Below are positions 1-12,075 of a stretch of 64,000 bases of DNA, piece after piece. How positions within the stretch are numbered: the stretch's first letter is position 1; each line of letters starts with the position of its first letter. The notes beneath the pieces were generated by a model. The model ran no database searches, was not told the DNA's origin, and saw only the letters and a list, made by a program, of their open reading frames with translations. A program made the translations under genes and the position numbers. The DNA is from Tetracentron sinense. Lineage: Eukaryota > Streptophyta > Magnoliopsida > Trochodendrales > Trochodendraceae. The stretch covers positions 49,030,034 to 49,094,033 of the forward strand of contig CM026551.1 of assembly GCA_015143295.1 (NCBI GenBank), read 5' to 3'.

Positions 1-2009
1 TGCAGTGTTTCTGTATGGAGGATAAGAAAGGCTGATAAACTAAGAAGAGTGAATGGTCATAATGCACAGTAGAAAGAAATGATAGTCAGCACGCTGACTC
101 TAGCACAAATACAGTGCAGGGTTCCATTAATTTCTTATTTAAGTTTTCAGTTTAAAATGGTTCTGTGCTGAGGGTTCAAATATATTAATGGCAGTTTTCC
201 ATAAGGAATGTGTAGCATTATTATACTATGTCTTGGTTTTAATATGATAATCATGAGAAAACCTGCAACCTAATATTACCTTTCCCTCCCGGCTCCCACA
301 CACACCCCTAAACCTACCTCATTTTTTGTGTGTGTATGAATGCTTCAATGGTTTGCTCCAATCGCTCGCTCACTAATTACAAAGCGGCCGGCCAAGAAGT
401 TTTGTTCTAGATGGCCTAATACTTTTGATTGTAAGAATACTGGATGTACTGTATCTTTTACCTATCAATAAAATTATCACTCTTATATATATTTTAAAAA
501 CAATAATTACTACTATTATTGGTCAAGAAGAAAATGACTACCATAAGCCATTGGGACGTCAATGCGCCAAATTCGGGCCTCAAAACCCTTTTGTAAAGGG
601 GTCGGACTTATTCAAAAAGGTTCAAAAAAATGCAGCCCCAAACCTGGCCCATTGACACCTTATTCAGCCAGAGTGTTATCTACCAAATTAAGGAGATAGG
701 TTGCTGATTAGAAGTAGAATTCAGCAAGCAGATAGGAGCAAGGAAATATTATTTCATATATGATATTTTGATATAAAAACCTAGCTAGAAGGTTGACACA
801 TCTTCCTCTTGGGGCGAGTTATTGGGTTAAGAGATCTTGGTACCCAAAAATTGTAAGGCTGGGAAGAAGGCTTCTTGTCTAAAGGTGGTAAGATGACTCT
901 TATCAGGATTCATGAACACGTTTTCTAGTAGGCCAACTAATTACTTCCTTTCCTTGATCACCATTCCTATATTTTTTTTTTTTGGAGTGGTGATGGTCCC
1001 CTAAAGAGGGAGTTTGCAGATATTTATTCATTAGTCGGAAATAAAGATGCTTTTGTTGAATACTTTTTTTTTATATATAGTAACAAGGTGTCCATGTGTT
1101 GGCTAGAAATCTGGTTGTCTGGTGTGTCAGTGCCACGTGGTGCAATCGCAGACAGAAACCTTTAGACCCGGAGCGTCGCGAGTCAGACAAAGTGACCGAG
1201 AGTGCGTTCACTTTGGCCATTTGGTCAGCCACCACTAAATAAATTGGTCAGGCGATTTAGGAAGAGGAGGGTTCATCCTTCTAAAATGGGTTCTATGTTG
1301 CCTTCAATGACCGAAGGGCTTTCTAAATTAAGGAAACAATCTAATGTGATAATGTGATTAGCGTTCTTATTGTAAGATAGACAGAAATGAGAGATTGAAA
1401 TGAAGTGACCGAACTTGATTCAAAGTAATGTAAAAAAAATAACTTACAAATATCATGTGATCGAAATGAGTCGTAGAAACAAATACAAACTTCTGTCGTA
1501 GTGGCTGCTGAAGATAGAGATAAAGTAACTAAGGTCTCTTCGAGATGAGGTGGATACAGAAGTAACTAAAGGACTCTCCCGTATGAGGAAGCTAAGCTAA
1601 GGTATTCTCCCAGAAGAGATGAACACCAAAAATAGTAAAGAGCTTTTCGAATGAGGAAACTAAGCTAACATCTATCCCAAAAAAGAATACTAAAACTGCT
1701 TAGAAGCAAGTTGCTAAGGAGCAATGTGTTGCTGGTGTGTGTTGGGTTGATTGAGGGATCTGGTCTTCTTCGTACTTGGCCTTATAGACTTTATTGGTAG
1801 TTTCAATAATTGCTCCTAATAATTGTATATACTTTTTGTATTGATATCATCTGATTTTGCCAAGTGTCTTTAAGAGATTGTCCTTTGATAAAAGTTTTAT
1901 TTATCATTATCTTCTTCTGTCATGTGTGAATCTATTGGCAATTAAGATAATTGTATCCTCTATTGATCCACCTTTCGTGATGCTTGTTGATTTTATCATC
2001 TATCTTCTA
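1..2009. other. Unassigned intergenic DNA
   Basis: AT-rich sequence without a convincing gene. The longest open frames are short, with no recognisable domain. Between about 1500 and 1700 a degenerate motif with AAGTAACTAA or GAAACTAAGCTAA and GATGAGG recurs a few times, which looks like decayed repeat DNA. No element ends could be fixed. Confidence 0.4.
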
Positions 2010-2049
2010 TCATATGTCTCATGTTTGACAATTATCACTTTCAGATAAC

Positions 2050-2470
2050 TTTTTTTTTTGTAAGATTGTAATTTCATTCATCTAAAGAACTAGGGACAAT
2101 GGACAAACTCCGGACATGATCCTGAGTTGTCAAAAAAGATAGGCTAAGCCCAAAACTTTGGACTAAAGCTTCCTGGGCCGCTTCATGGGCATCAAAATTT
2201 TCAGTCCGGAAAATAAAAAGGAAAACCACCTGATCACAATGCCCCCACAGTTGCTGTATATCTTCCAACAGACTACTGTTGTCCCAATGAGGAATGGGGG
2301 TTGCCCCATTCAGAAAATCAATGGATTCTTTAGAGTCGAACTCTATCAACATTTGAGACCACCCATGCTCCAGCTCCATAACCAAATTCCAGCGAATGGC
2401 TTCCCCTTTGGCCGAACGACTACTACCTCCCCTAAGAGGTTTACAATCCCTCTCATTCATTTGATGATTA
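2050..2470 (-). mobile_element. 5'-truncated LINE 3' end with RNase H-like domain
   Basis: The minus strand encodes a fragment resembling the C-terminal RNase H-like (RVT_3) domain of plant L1 LINEs. It contains AEAIRWNL-like, FDSKESIDFLNG and FRTENFDAHEAAQEAL segments (coding about 2074-2450). A short 3' UTR and a run of T at 2050-2059 (poly(A) on the minus strand) end the copy. The plus-strand flanks 2010-2049 and 2471-2510 are 40-nt near repeats (35 of 40 identical), which bracket the fragment exactly and are read as an old, long target-site duplication. Upstream LINE parts (endonuclease, RT) are absent, as usual for 5' truncation. A host RVT_3 pseudogene is less likely given the tail and flanks. 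Confidence 0.7.
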
Positions 2471-2534
2471 TCATGTGTCCCATGTCTGACAGTTATCACT
2501 TTGAGATAACTAAGATCAAATTTCCCTTGATGGC

Positions 2535-2740
2535 GTTGTCACGTGTCCCACGGACTTGACCATCAATGATTGTCATGTTTCCCACGTACTTGACCTTCGA
2601 TGATTGCCACATGTCACGAGATTGACCAACCTTGTTTTTGAGTTGACTTCGGCCATTCTTCGATCATTAGTTGAAATTCATTACCAAAGTTATCTTCGGC
2701 CATTCTTTGGACGTTGGTCAAAATTCATGACCAAAGTTAG
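2535..2740. repeat. Short tandem repeats (about 34-bp and 47-bp units)
   Basis: Three degenerate units of about 34 bp (GATTGTCACGTGTCCCAC...CTTGACC) lie at 2536-2633. They are followed by two 47-bp units beginning CTTCGGCCATTCTT at 2647 and 2694. The earlier flank at 2471-2510 shares the GTGTCCCA part of the first unit. Confidence 0.6.
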
Positions 2741-3284
2741 AGTGTTTTTCTTCAGTAATGACTTCAGTCATCTATTGGCTGATAAAAATTCTACCACATG
2801 TCATAATCTTAGTCCTCCATCCAGGGTGTAGGATTTTGGTGTAAACGCCATGCCTCTTAAAGCACCTGACTAATCCCTCAAGCATGTGTAGACCTCTCCA
2901 TCCACATGCATCAGACAAGTGGGGATAAATATCCTTAAGGGTGGCCAACAAGTGGAAGGGAATGATTGGAAGTTACGCTATATTAATCGAATATTTCTAG
3001 ATCATCTTGGCGTGGTGCACCCAAATATCCAAGAGATAGGAGAGAATGATCAAGGATCTCAAGGGGCGCTTCTTGGTGAAGTTTATCTACCTTTCTCTGA
3101 TTTGTAGGGGATACCAGTTTTCACTTTTTGGATGATTCTGCAGTTGAGAGATGCCCGAAAGTGTTCTTCTTCTTCTCAATGGCGTCTTTTGACAAAATTC
3201 TCACCATCGATCATCTCATGCTAGAGGTTGAGATATTCTAATAGGTGTTCCTTGTGCAAAGAGGACGGTGAGTGCTTTGACCAC
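2741..3284. other. Unassigned intergenic DNA
   Basis: No gene, RNA or element end recognised. The longest open frame (2919-3107) has no known domain. Confidence 0.35.
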
Positions 3285-4410
3285 TGATAATTGTATAAAA
3301 CTTACTATTTTCCCCTTTATTACATACTATTATTTAGCATTAATATGGTTACAATTTCTTAATTGAGTGAATTTTCTATTATGTATGTGTTTAAAGCCCA
3401 AGTTGCAAGGAAAAAACCCAAAAGAAGACATTCTAGAGATTGATTAAAGAAAGAATCTTAAAAGGATTAGGATTTCCCTAATTGAGAGGGATATAATTGT
3501 AAAGTTACAAAAAATAGATTAAGTTGGTGAAGAGTTTGTTACAAAAGAGAATGGAGAATCTCTTCAATTCTATTTAATCTCTTATCTTTTCTCCACTTAG
3601 AGAACTTTCTTTTTTCCCTCTTCTCGGACATTTTTTTTTCTTTTTCTCTCCCCAATCACACATTCTTTTCTCTTATTCTTTTAGTTATTTTGTTAATGAT
3701 ATGTTTAGCACTTTATTTATGGATTTTTTTTTCATAACTATGAATGGTTAAATCTCTAGATAGGGTTAGAGGTGAAGCCTAGAATTTTTATTATGTGTTC
3801 TTGGGATTATCTATGTGTTTTTTATAGATTGATGATTGAATTTTTGGGATTGATTTTAATATTTGGAAACATTGCATGTTGATAAGTTTTTAAGATTTAA
3901 TATGATTTATGGATATATCGAATGCATAATCTCCATGATTCGTTATGATTTGGGAATATATTGAATGCATAATCTCTCATGTAGCATGTTAATGGAATTA
4001 ACAGCTCAATCAACCCATATTCAATCTACTCTACACCTTGTTTGAGTGTTTTATTGTAATATTCAAATTAGGTGAGTTGACTCTCTACCCTAATTGAGTT
4101 AAAAATAATCCAAGTTCTTATAATAAATTATTAGGTGGGTCTTGAATCTCTAGTGCTTTCCTCCATTAATCTTTCTCAAATTTATTTTAGTGTTTTGAAG
4201 TATAGTTTAAATATCTTCTTGCTCCATCTTTAGGTGAAAAAACAAATGAACAATTTATTTTCATTTTCTGTTTAATAATAGAGGTTTTTACATTAGTGTC
4301 AATCATTCCCTATGGATCGACCTCAGACTCACCGAGATATTATTACTTGCGATAGCCTACACTTGGGTTTGCATTATTTTAGTCACAACAAGCTAGTGTT
4401 GTTTACAACT
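3285..4410 (+). mobile_element. Possible solo LTR remnant, gypsy-like
   Basis: Begins TGATAATTGT and may end near CACAACA (about 4390). It contains the phrase TCCCTATGGATCGACCTC, then GACTCACC and ATTATTACTTGCGA, wording I recall from LTR ends of plant Ty3/gypsy elements. No matching target-site duplication or coding domain was found, so this is a fossil of uncertain ends. Recognition is from memory of the motif only. Confidence 0.35.
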
Positions 4411-4669
4411 AATCTTAAATAAGAACAATGAAGCTCGAACCAAGTTTAAGTACTCTTGTTACTTAATGAGCTGAGATTGAATACCCTATTACTCGGCTCG
4501 GTTACACCCCTATAGAGAAAATAGATGTGGAATACTCAAAATTCGCATGATGGATAATTAATGTTGTCACAATGAATGGTGATTGAGAAAGTAGATCAGA
4601 TTTATTTTGGGAGGAAAAAAAGATGATTTAAAGATTATTATTTGTATTTTATATCTATCGAATTGTGGT

Positions 4670-7586
4670 TGTAAGCACCCAATTTTTACATCCTGTCAAA
4701 ACCCTGTCTCCCAATAAAATCCTCAGTAGAACCCCTAAACCTTAGGCTAAACCCTAGCGTGATCCTAAGTAGGTCCTAAACTCTAAAACCCTATAGTCAA
4801 AACCTTTGGGCTCAAAGCCCATTACCATTAGGAAAATCCTAAACCCTAGTGTGACCCTAACGGAACCCTAGCCAAACCATAGGTCTAGTCCTAAACCTAG
4901 CCCTAACCCTAGGTGTAACTCTAGGCCTAACCCTAAGAATCCCAATGATCAAGGCCACAACCTTAGACCAAAGCCAAGGCAGCTTAAGGCCCGTTTATTT
5001 TTTCTTCTTCTTTGATAAGCCCAGCATATTGCCCTTTTGGTGTTAAGAACAGACCCTCCGTCAGGTGCAACAGATTTGCCCCATACCCATTTGGGTGTTA
5101 AGATTTTTGAATTTTTAAAAAAAGAAAAAAAAAAAAGAAAAAGAAATTTGCACACTGTAGCGTCTGAAACACTCCTCAGTCTGCCACCGTTTGGCTTTCC
5201 AATGGTCTCCCTCCAACCTCACCTAAACCCTCTCCTATTTTACAAACATGCCCTAAGGCTCCTCATCTCTATAAATAATAGCCTAGTCCCAAGCTTGAAC
5301 GAGGACGGAGGGGGAGAGAACCCCAAGAAAACTCCCAGAATTCTGTCCAAAAAAAAGAGAGGCCAAAGTAAGCATACTCTCCTCTCTTCTCCACCGAAAA
5401 GAGTTGTTACTGGCTTAGTAAGGAGGGCTCTTTTGAGTCCAAGGATTGCTAAGACCAGACTCTCTTGAGGTTCTGCATCTCCTTGGAGCTTGAGTGGGTG
5501 GAAACTAAGAGTAGTCCTCCCCTCTTTGTCCCCGACTTTCATCATCACCCTCCACTGTTTTTTTTTTTTTTGCTTTGTCCACCTTTTCCACTGTGCACCT
5601 TCTATTTCTCTTGAGCTTAGACAAGGTGGTAGGTGACAAGTTGTTGTAAAAAAATATTTGCTGAAGTCACCAAATCCCACTATCCGAGCCGAGACTCTTA
5701 GATCACACCACACACATACATGTTTCTTTAAAAATGCTAGTATGAGGCTAACACACACTCACACATCATACACCTACACATTGTTAGCATGTGACTAGTA
5801 CACATACACATCACATATCCATATATTGCTGGCATGTGGCTAGCACATATACACATCACACACTTACATTCTCTTTGCATGTGGCTAACACACTCACACA
5901 CTCACATGTCATGTAAACACATGTTGTTAGAATGTAACTAACCACACACATAACACCCGGAATTGGACAGACTTCCTATTCTTTTTGTATGGGTTTGTCT
6001 TGAGTTGGGTCTAGCCCTATATCATGCATAGCTTCACCAGAGCTCTTTTGGACCTTGGAGGATCCTTCGTAGCCTATCCCATGCAGCACTGATTGGGCTC
6101 GGTCTTGACTCAAACAGCCCATTCTCTGTACCATCGAGAATGCAAGCTGTCTGCGCTCACCTTTAGCTACCCGGGTTCAACCCTTTGGCTTCACCCCTCC
6201 CTGTTAGACCGGGCCCTCTATTTGGACCAAATTAACCTCTATCTGAATTGAAGTTAATGCTAAGCCTCAAATAACTTATCAAAATCAGATTTCAGAGTTT
6301 CTTTTTGGGGCTGCTAAATGCAGTTATTTCTTAAAGCTAAGTTGTTTGCCTGAATACAGAATTTTGAAGATTGTATTGGGTGCAAAAGTAGGTCTGTGTT
6401 GAGTGGGCTCTGTGATCAGATTTCCAAGAGTGGTATGAGCCTACTCGCACTTTTCTTGCGGGCTCAAAGCCACCTACTTTTCAAGAGTTTCCGAACTCAG
6501 CTCCTCTTGAGACTTTTAAGGCCTTCTCCCGGATTTTAAACAGTGTTAGGGTACTATTGCAAACCTAAAAATCAGTTTTAAAGGGGGCCTTTAATATTCA
6601 TTCTTGCAGGTTTTCTTTTAAGCCCAAGGCCTCACGCACTTGAGGGCCTTAAAAGTATCTTTCTTGGGCCCCTTTGTAGGTTCAAAATAAGAAGTGTAGT
6701 GAGAGATCTTAAATTTTCTTTGGATCTTTAGAGCTCAATACATGGGCTGTTATGGGGTCTCTGTCATGGATCCCTGCACGTTTTTTTTTTTTTTTTTGGG
6801 CCCAAAGCCTTGGCCATATCTCTAACTAGGGTTAAACTTAACCCTAGTTAATTCCCTTTCCCTAGGTGGGATTTCAATCCAAAAAATCCAAAAAAATAGA
6901 AAATCATCAAAACAGACCAAAAAATCATTATCTTGGACTTGTTAACCCTGGTTAGCAACCCTAACCACGGTTAACACCTTCTTAACTCCGGTTAGCAACC
7001 CTAACCCTCGGTTAACACATCCCTTTGCCTCCGGGCTTCACTCTCAATCTACCGAGCCTCACCCTTGGCCTACTGGGCCTCACCCTAGTCTACCGGAGTA
7101 TTCCTCGGCCTACCGGGCCCACCCTTTGCACATTGACCAACCTCGGTCAAGCAAAACCCTAATTTACCGGATTAGGTCCATTAGCCGCCTTTGGTGCACA
7201 CACACACGCCCCCTCGCCTTAGCACGGGCTCAAGTGCTAGAACTACGCTCGGTCTGATCTCACCCCAATGTGAGTACGTAGGCAGCCCAACACGGGCCCG
7301 ACCCTAGTTAGCTTTTCTTTCTTCCGGTTAGTATTAACTTAAACACTTAGGCATTTATTTAACTTTGACTTTAATTTTGGCTTAAACCTAGCAAGTAGGG
7401 AACGACTATAAGTGGAAGTGTCGGGGTGCCTAACCCCTTCCCCGAACTTAGCCGAACATCTTACTTCGATCTTTGATCGAAGACCAAGTCATTATCCAAT
7501 ATTTCTTGTGGACTTATCCCTTCTGAATTAATAAGTGGCGACTCTAAATCCCGTGAGATTTTTAGGGAGTGAAATCTCATGCTCAC
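4670..7586 (+). repeat. 5' LTR of Tat gypsy element
   Basis: Starts TGTAAGCACCCAATTTTTA and ends CA just before the primer-binding site. It is about 2.9 kb, long as usual for Tat elements. The first 300 bp are rich in CCCTAA-like words. A TATA box (CTATAAATAATA) lies at 5269-5280. CA-rich tandem units of about 46 bp (GCATGTGGCTAACACAC) occupy about 5733-5950. The exact last base is uncertain by 2 nt. Confidence 0.85.
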
Positions 7587-7591
7587 AGCTC

Positions 7592-7609
7592 TGGCGACTC
7601 CACTGGGGA
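7592..7609 (+). other. Primer-binding site of the gypsy element
   Basis: TGGCGACTCCACTGGGGA lies a few bases after the 5' LTR. The TGG start and position fit a tRNA 3'-end primer site. I recall this wording from other Tat/Ogre elements, where it is assigned to an arginine tRNA; that assignment was not checked here. Confidence 0.8.
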
Positions 7610-8468
7610 GAGCTTTAAGGTTCAACCCTGAACCTAGGTTTAAGCCAAAATAAACCTCAAAATTAATCAAATGCCTTAATGTTTAGCTTAACACTAATCC
7701 ATTTTACACCTCTAAATGATTTGTGTTCTGTGCATTTCATCCATATCATAATAGTGTAATCAAACCCAATACCTATTAGTCAGGCTTATTACGCTAACGG
7801 CCGCTGGATGATGATCCTCGGTGTCAGTGGCTTAAAAGTCTTGGAGGTCCGCGGAACTTGCCTGCTGGGTGATGATCCTCAGGAAACGGTTCTGAACGCT
7901 CCCGCTTACACCAATCATCTCTTTTCAGGTATGTTCTATACCAGGGAGCAGCATATACGGTGTTAAGTGACCCCCCATCCTTAGGAATACTTCCATACAC
8001 CTGCATGCATACATTTAGCCTAGGATAGGGTATAGTCTACAAGTAGTCAATCTGGAAGGGCCCTTTAACCTTAACCTACTTGCACCCTATACCTGCCCCC
8101 ATCTTGGTTGGCTATCCGGGTACTTTACCCGAGTAATCACCCATCCAGGGGCATGTACTGAGCCTTCCTTGTGCTTGTAATAAAACACATCCGACCCTGT
8201 GTCCTGACTTAGCATTTGGGGTTCAAAACCCAGGTGGATAGACCTTCTCCGGGCCCACCCCTAGCCTTGACCTGATAGGCCCCTGGTTTTCAACAACCCG
8301 GGTTAAAGCACGCCGGAACTCTGTCTGACTGCCCTATCGACTCACATGTGCCTTGTCACACCCAATTAAAAATCAAAAAAAATTTGTAAATTGCATAACC
8401 ATCTTGCATTTTTGCATCTTCACCTGCATTACACAGTACACTCATCGAGTCTGTCCTTGTCAAAGTAG

Positions 8469-9794
8469 ATGGCAAGTCCTTCGGGGATCGTATGGACAAC
8501 TGGTCAACCCTCGCGCCTCGTGCACTTGACCTTCGAGGGGGCATGTGGCCGAAAACTCCAAGAGTCAGTAGAGGCACTCACTTCCGCTCAGCGTTTGACT
8601 TGGGCCCAGCATTATCATTTGGGATCCACCCTGGACCTATCCATGGTTAACCCAGATCCGCGCCTCTTAAATGATGCAATCCAGTGTTGGAGCCCATCGA
8701 ATATGATCTTTCGTTTCAGTAAGAACGAACTATGTCCGACTTTGGAGGAAATTCAACGCATTCTGAGGTTAAACATGGACGGCGATGCCATAGTACCGCG
8801 CTACAAGACAAATTACCAGGTAGACCTATCAAGGTTTTTATATCTCAAGCCTGCCTGCTTGCAGCCCGGTCCTAACGGCACTTTCGACTGGATCCCCGTA
8901 CAGCCTTTGCAGAGATTGTACCACCCCAAGTGGAACCCTGACCGGTTCGTAGCAGAACTTCCCGGCCTCAACGCCTTTACACTAATAGCTGTATCTCAGT
9001 TGCTATTCCCGAGATGTCGCACACTTGCAGAATCAGTGCTGGTTGGGATCATCGAGGACACCTGCGATTCCGGAACCATCGTACCAGTCATCCTGGCAGA
9101 GCTTCTTAGGAGTCTCAATCAGGCAGCAAATCGTCGGAAGGGCATTTTCTATGCTAGCACACCGCTCTTATACCTCTGGTTGGTCGCACACCTGCCGACG
9201 ATCATGTCTATGCCGGACGACCTCCGTGAAGCTTACAGCATACCTCGGAAGATCTCTCAGGGTCAAGATCTGATCGTAACCACAGACGTCCGAGAGCTCT
9301 ACCAGCTTCTCCAGGACCTGAAAGAGAAGGACATCGTGTGGCAATACGAGTGGCTAGTCGTGCCGAGACTACCTCGCGTTGTCATCTCCGGGAGACGGTG
9401 CATGATCCTTGCCGGTCTTACAGGCTCCGCAGCCTATGTACCACTCAGAGTCCTCCGTCAGTTTGGACTCCCTCAGCGCATTCCAGTCATAGACCGGCAA
9501 GGAAATGATTTTACCGACTTCACAGTGCATTCTGAGCGCCTCACCGGCCGGTTCCAGTCCAGTTGGCAAACCTCCAGGCAAGATCAGTGGCCAGACTTCA
9601 TGGTCACAACAGGACCATCTACAGATGCAGCATACCGGCTTTGGGTGGAAGATCCTGACATTCCATCCCTATGCTCGCACCTAGGGAACTACCCACTCCA
9701 GTCTCGGCACCATCACAGGGTACCATACCCTTATCAGAGACGGTGGTTCCTTGGACTGAGATCTTCATGGAGAGGCAGCTCCACATCCAAATGA
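8469..9794 (+). pseudogene. Extra ORF (ORF1) of Tat element, plant-mobile-domain/DUF7745-like
   Basis: A 441-codon frame upstream of gag. Residues about 50-130 (HLGSTLDLSMVNPDPRLL, then FRFSKNELCPTLEEIQRIL) match the pattern of the plant mobile domain / DUF7745 group: an alpha-helical start, then F-x-x-x-E-x-x-PTLEE-x-x-x-x-L. Later parts include W-rich segments. Ogre and related Tat elements are known to carry an ORF upstream of gag; its role is unknown. It belongs to a fossil element, and assignment is by motif memory, so the family name is less certain than the position. Confidence 0.6.
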
Positions 9795-9996
9795 AAGAAC
9801 AGCGGCTTCGGAAAGCCCGACAGGCGTTCAGGCTATAGGAAGCGGAACGGGACCACGAACAGGTGCCAGCATCGAAACAGCAATTCAGAGTGGAGCCATC
9901 CATTCTAGTCTTGGGCTTGATCCTCCGAGAACAGCAGCAGTTTCTACAAGCAGGAACAGTGGTTCCCGTAACCAAAAGAGAAAAGAGAATGTCAAT

Positions 9997-10515
9997 TTGG
10001 TGGCCCCCGCAGCACCTATCAGATTACCGGCTCCGACCGCTCAGCAACAGCCAGCACCAGGGAACACCCGACCGGCTAGACAAAACCAAGGGCAACCTCG
10101 TCCCCCCAGAAACTTTACTCTCCTCCCTTATACCCTCAGTCAACTCTTTGGCTTCCTGACTAAGCAAGGTCTTCTCGAATTGAGAGGCCCTACCCCTCTC
10201 TTTCCAGCCGATAAACAGAATAAAAATTATAATGCTAACCAACACTGCGCCTTTCACCGAGGCCCAGGCCATGCAACAGACTACTGCATTGGCCTGAAAT
10301 GCGCTATCCAGGATCTTCTGGATGCAGGTAAGGTTGAGCTGGTACCCGGCAACACCAGCATCAATCAGGTGTCACTGCCCCCACATAACAACCAAGTCAA
10401 TTTCATTGAGTGGGAAGAGCCCGGGGCAGGGCATCCGAGACCTTATGCTCCTGCAGTTTGGAGCGGCATCATAAGGCCCTCATACCGACCACCGGTCATA
10501 ATCCCTCTCCCTTAA
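9997..10515 (+). pseudogene. Gag C-terminal region of Tat element
   Basis: Proline/glutamine-rich stretch, then a cysteine-histidine cluster (HCAFHRGPGHATDYCIGLK) of the kind found near the end of Tat gag proteins, followed by a helix ending DLLDAGKVEL. This corresponds to the nucleic-acid-binding tail of gag. Fossil sequence. Confidence 0.6.
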
Positions 10516-10905
10516 TCAAACATACAAGCCATCCAGGCCCCAACACAATTACCCACTCTCGAAACTGATAAAGAGCAAATTGTCTACACCATTCCCTGTC
10601 CCGCCAATTGGCCTACAGCCTCCGCTCAAGCTTCAATGTCCTCAGGCCCAGTCAAGATCCCTTACATCCCATCTGAGCCTTTCAGCCTTAACCATGTACC
10701 CGCCCCTCACTCTCTCATCCTAGAGAGCGAGTATATAGCCAATCTTACTCGATCCGGTCGGGTGTACCAACCTCTAGCAGTTGAGCCGATGAAAGAAAAG
10801 GCAAAAGATAAGGCGGAGATGACAGACTCAGAAAAAGAGATAGCAGATTCAGCTCTCCTATTGAAGATCCTTGAGAAGGCAAAAGAGTTCAATATCACCT
10901 AGCAG

Positions 10906-11403
10906 TTGTGTAAAACTCAGGCACAGATCTCCATATTGGGTCTCCTCTTGACATCGGAACATCACAGGAAGCAGCTCCTGCTAGTATTCAACAAAGCCCA
11001 TGTCACATCAGACATCTCGCCTGAAAAACTAGGGCAGATGGTGGGGCAAGTACTTGAGTCAAGAATCATCTCTTTCACAGAAGAGGAGATACCCGACGGA
11101 GACAGGGACCACACCCGGGCCCTCTACATCGCAGTTCAGTGTATGGACAAAACTCTTTCTTCAGTGCTCATCGACAACGGCTCCGGCCTGAACGTCTGTA
11201 CCCTGTCTACGTTGCAGAGCCTGGGATTGGATCTCAGCCAAGTTAAGAAGAGACCCATGACCATCAGGGCATTTGAAAACACCACCCGGCAGAACCTGGG
11301 AGATATAGACTTGACCATCGGGGTCGGACCAGCGCAGTTTACGACAAACTTCCAGGTCGTGAATGTGCCTGCCCCATTCACCTTACTCTTGGGGAGGCCG
11401 TAG
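10906..11403 (+). pseudogene. Aspartic protease region of Tat element
   Basis: Contains LIDNGSGLNVC, the Tat-type version of the aspartic protease active-site loop, and the downstream PAPFTLLLGRP segment, which corresponds to the second conserved LLGRPW-like motif. The protease matures Gag-Pol. Position after the gag tail fits the family order. Fossil sequence. Confidence 0.75.
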
Positions 11404-11544
11404 ATCCACACGGCCGGAGCCATTCCCTCCTCGTTACATCAGAGGATCAAATTCATACAGGATGATCACCTAGTCATCATTCCGTCGGAGGAGTTGGCAA
11501 GTTCTTTTAGGGACATCTAAGAGCTGGGGCAGAGTTCAGCCTTC

Positions 11545-12075
11545 ATGTCATTCCAGTTTGAACAAGTCAGCTCAATCTCCCAAGTGGAGGAGCTCAGCAA
11601 GAAAGCAGTCTCGCCATTTGTCAAGATGATGGCCAGAATGAACTATTTGTCAGGGCAAGGCCTCGGGGTCAGGAATCAAGATATGAAGAAGAGATATGTG
11701 CCTCCTCGCTACACTTCACCATTTGGGCTGGGATATAAGCCCAAGTATGAGGACTGTCTCTCAAAATTAACCCGGAAGAGCAAGCAGTCTGCGAAACCTG
11801 AGCCCCGACCCCATATTTCTGTCACCTTCCCCGTGGGAATCTTCAAAACCTGTCCAGAAACTTCCCTCACACCAGTTGCTAACATTCCTTACCCTCAACC
11901 TGACACAGAATCTTCAGGGATTCTCGAACCGGAAGTCTTCAGCATCGCCCAGATGTTCAAAGAGTTGGCTGTCAAAGATGCAGAAGCAGAACCGGAATAT
12001 TCAGTGGGAGAACAGGTTTGCACCATCTCCAGCAGTGCAGAAGCATCCTCCAGCTACCGGCCACTAATCCGTTAG
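11545..12075 (+). pseudogene. G-patch-like segment of Tat polyprotein
   Basis: Residues about 30-65 (MMARMNYLSGQGLGVRNQD, then PFGLGYKP) resemble a G-patch, a glycine-rich RNA/helicase-contact motif. It sits between protease and RT. Betaretroviral proteases also carry a C-terminal G-patch, and plant Tat elements are often annotated with one. The rest is acidic and low in complexity. Fossil sequence. Confidence 0.6.

Noticed and set aside
2185-2559. Plus-strand frame of 124 codons
   Set aside because: It is the antisense shadow of the LINE RNase H fragment.
4690-4940. Interstitial telomere array
   Set aside because: The CCCTAA words are irregularly spaced and degenerate and occur identically in both LTRs, so they belong to the element.
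5037-5758. Open frames on both strands in the gypsy LTR (repeated at 18715-19535)
   Set aside because: They occur in both LTRs, match no family, and include translated homopolymer runs; LTR sequence is non-coding.
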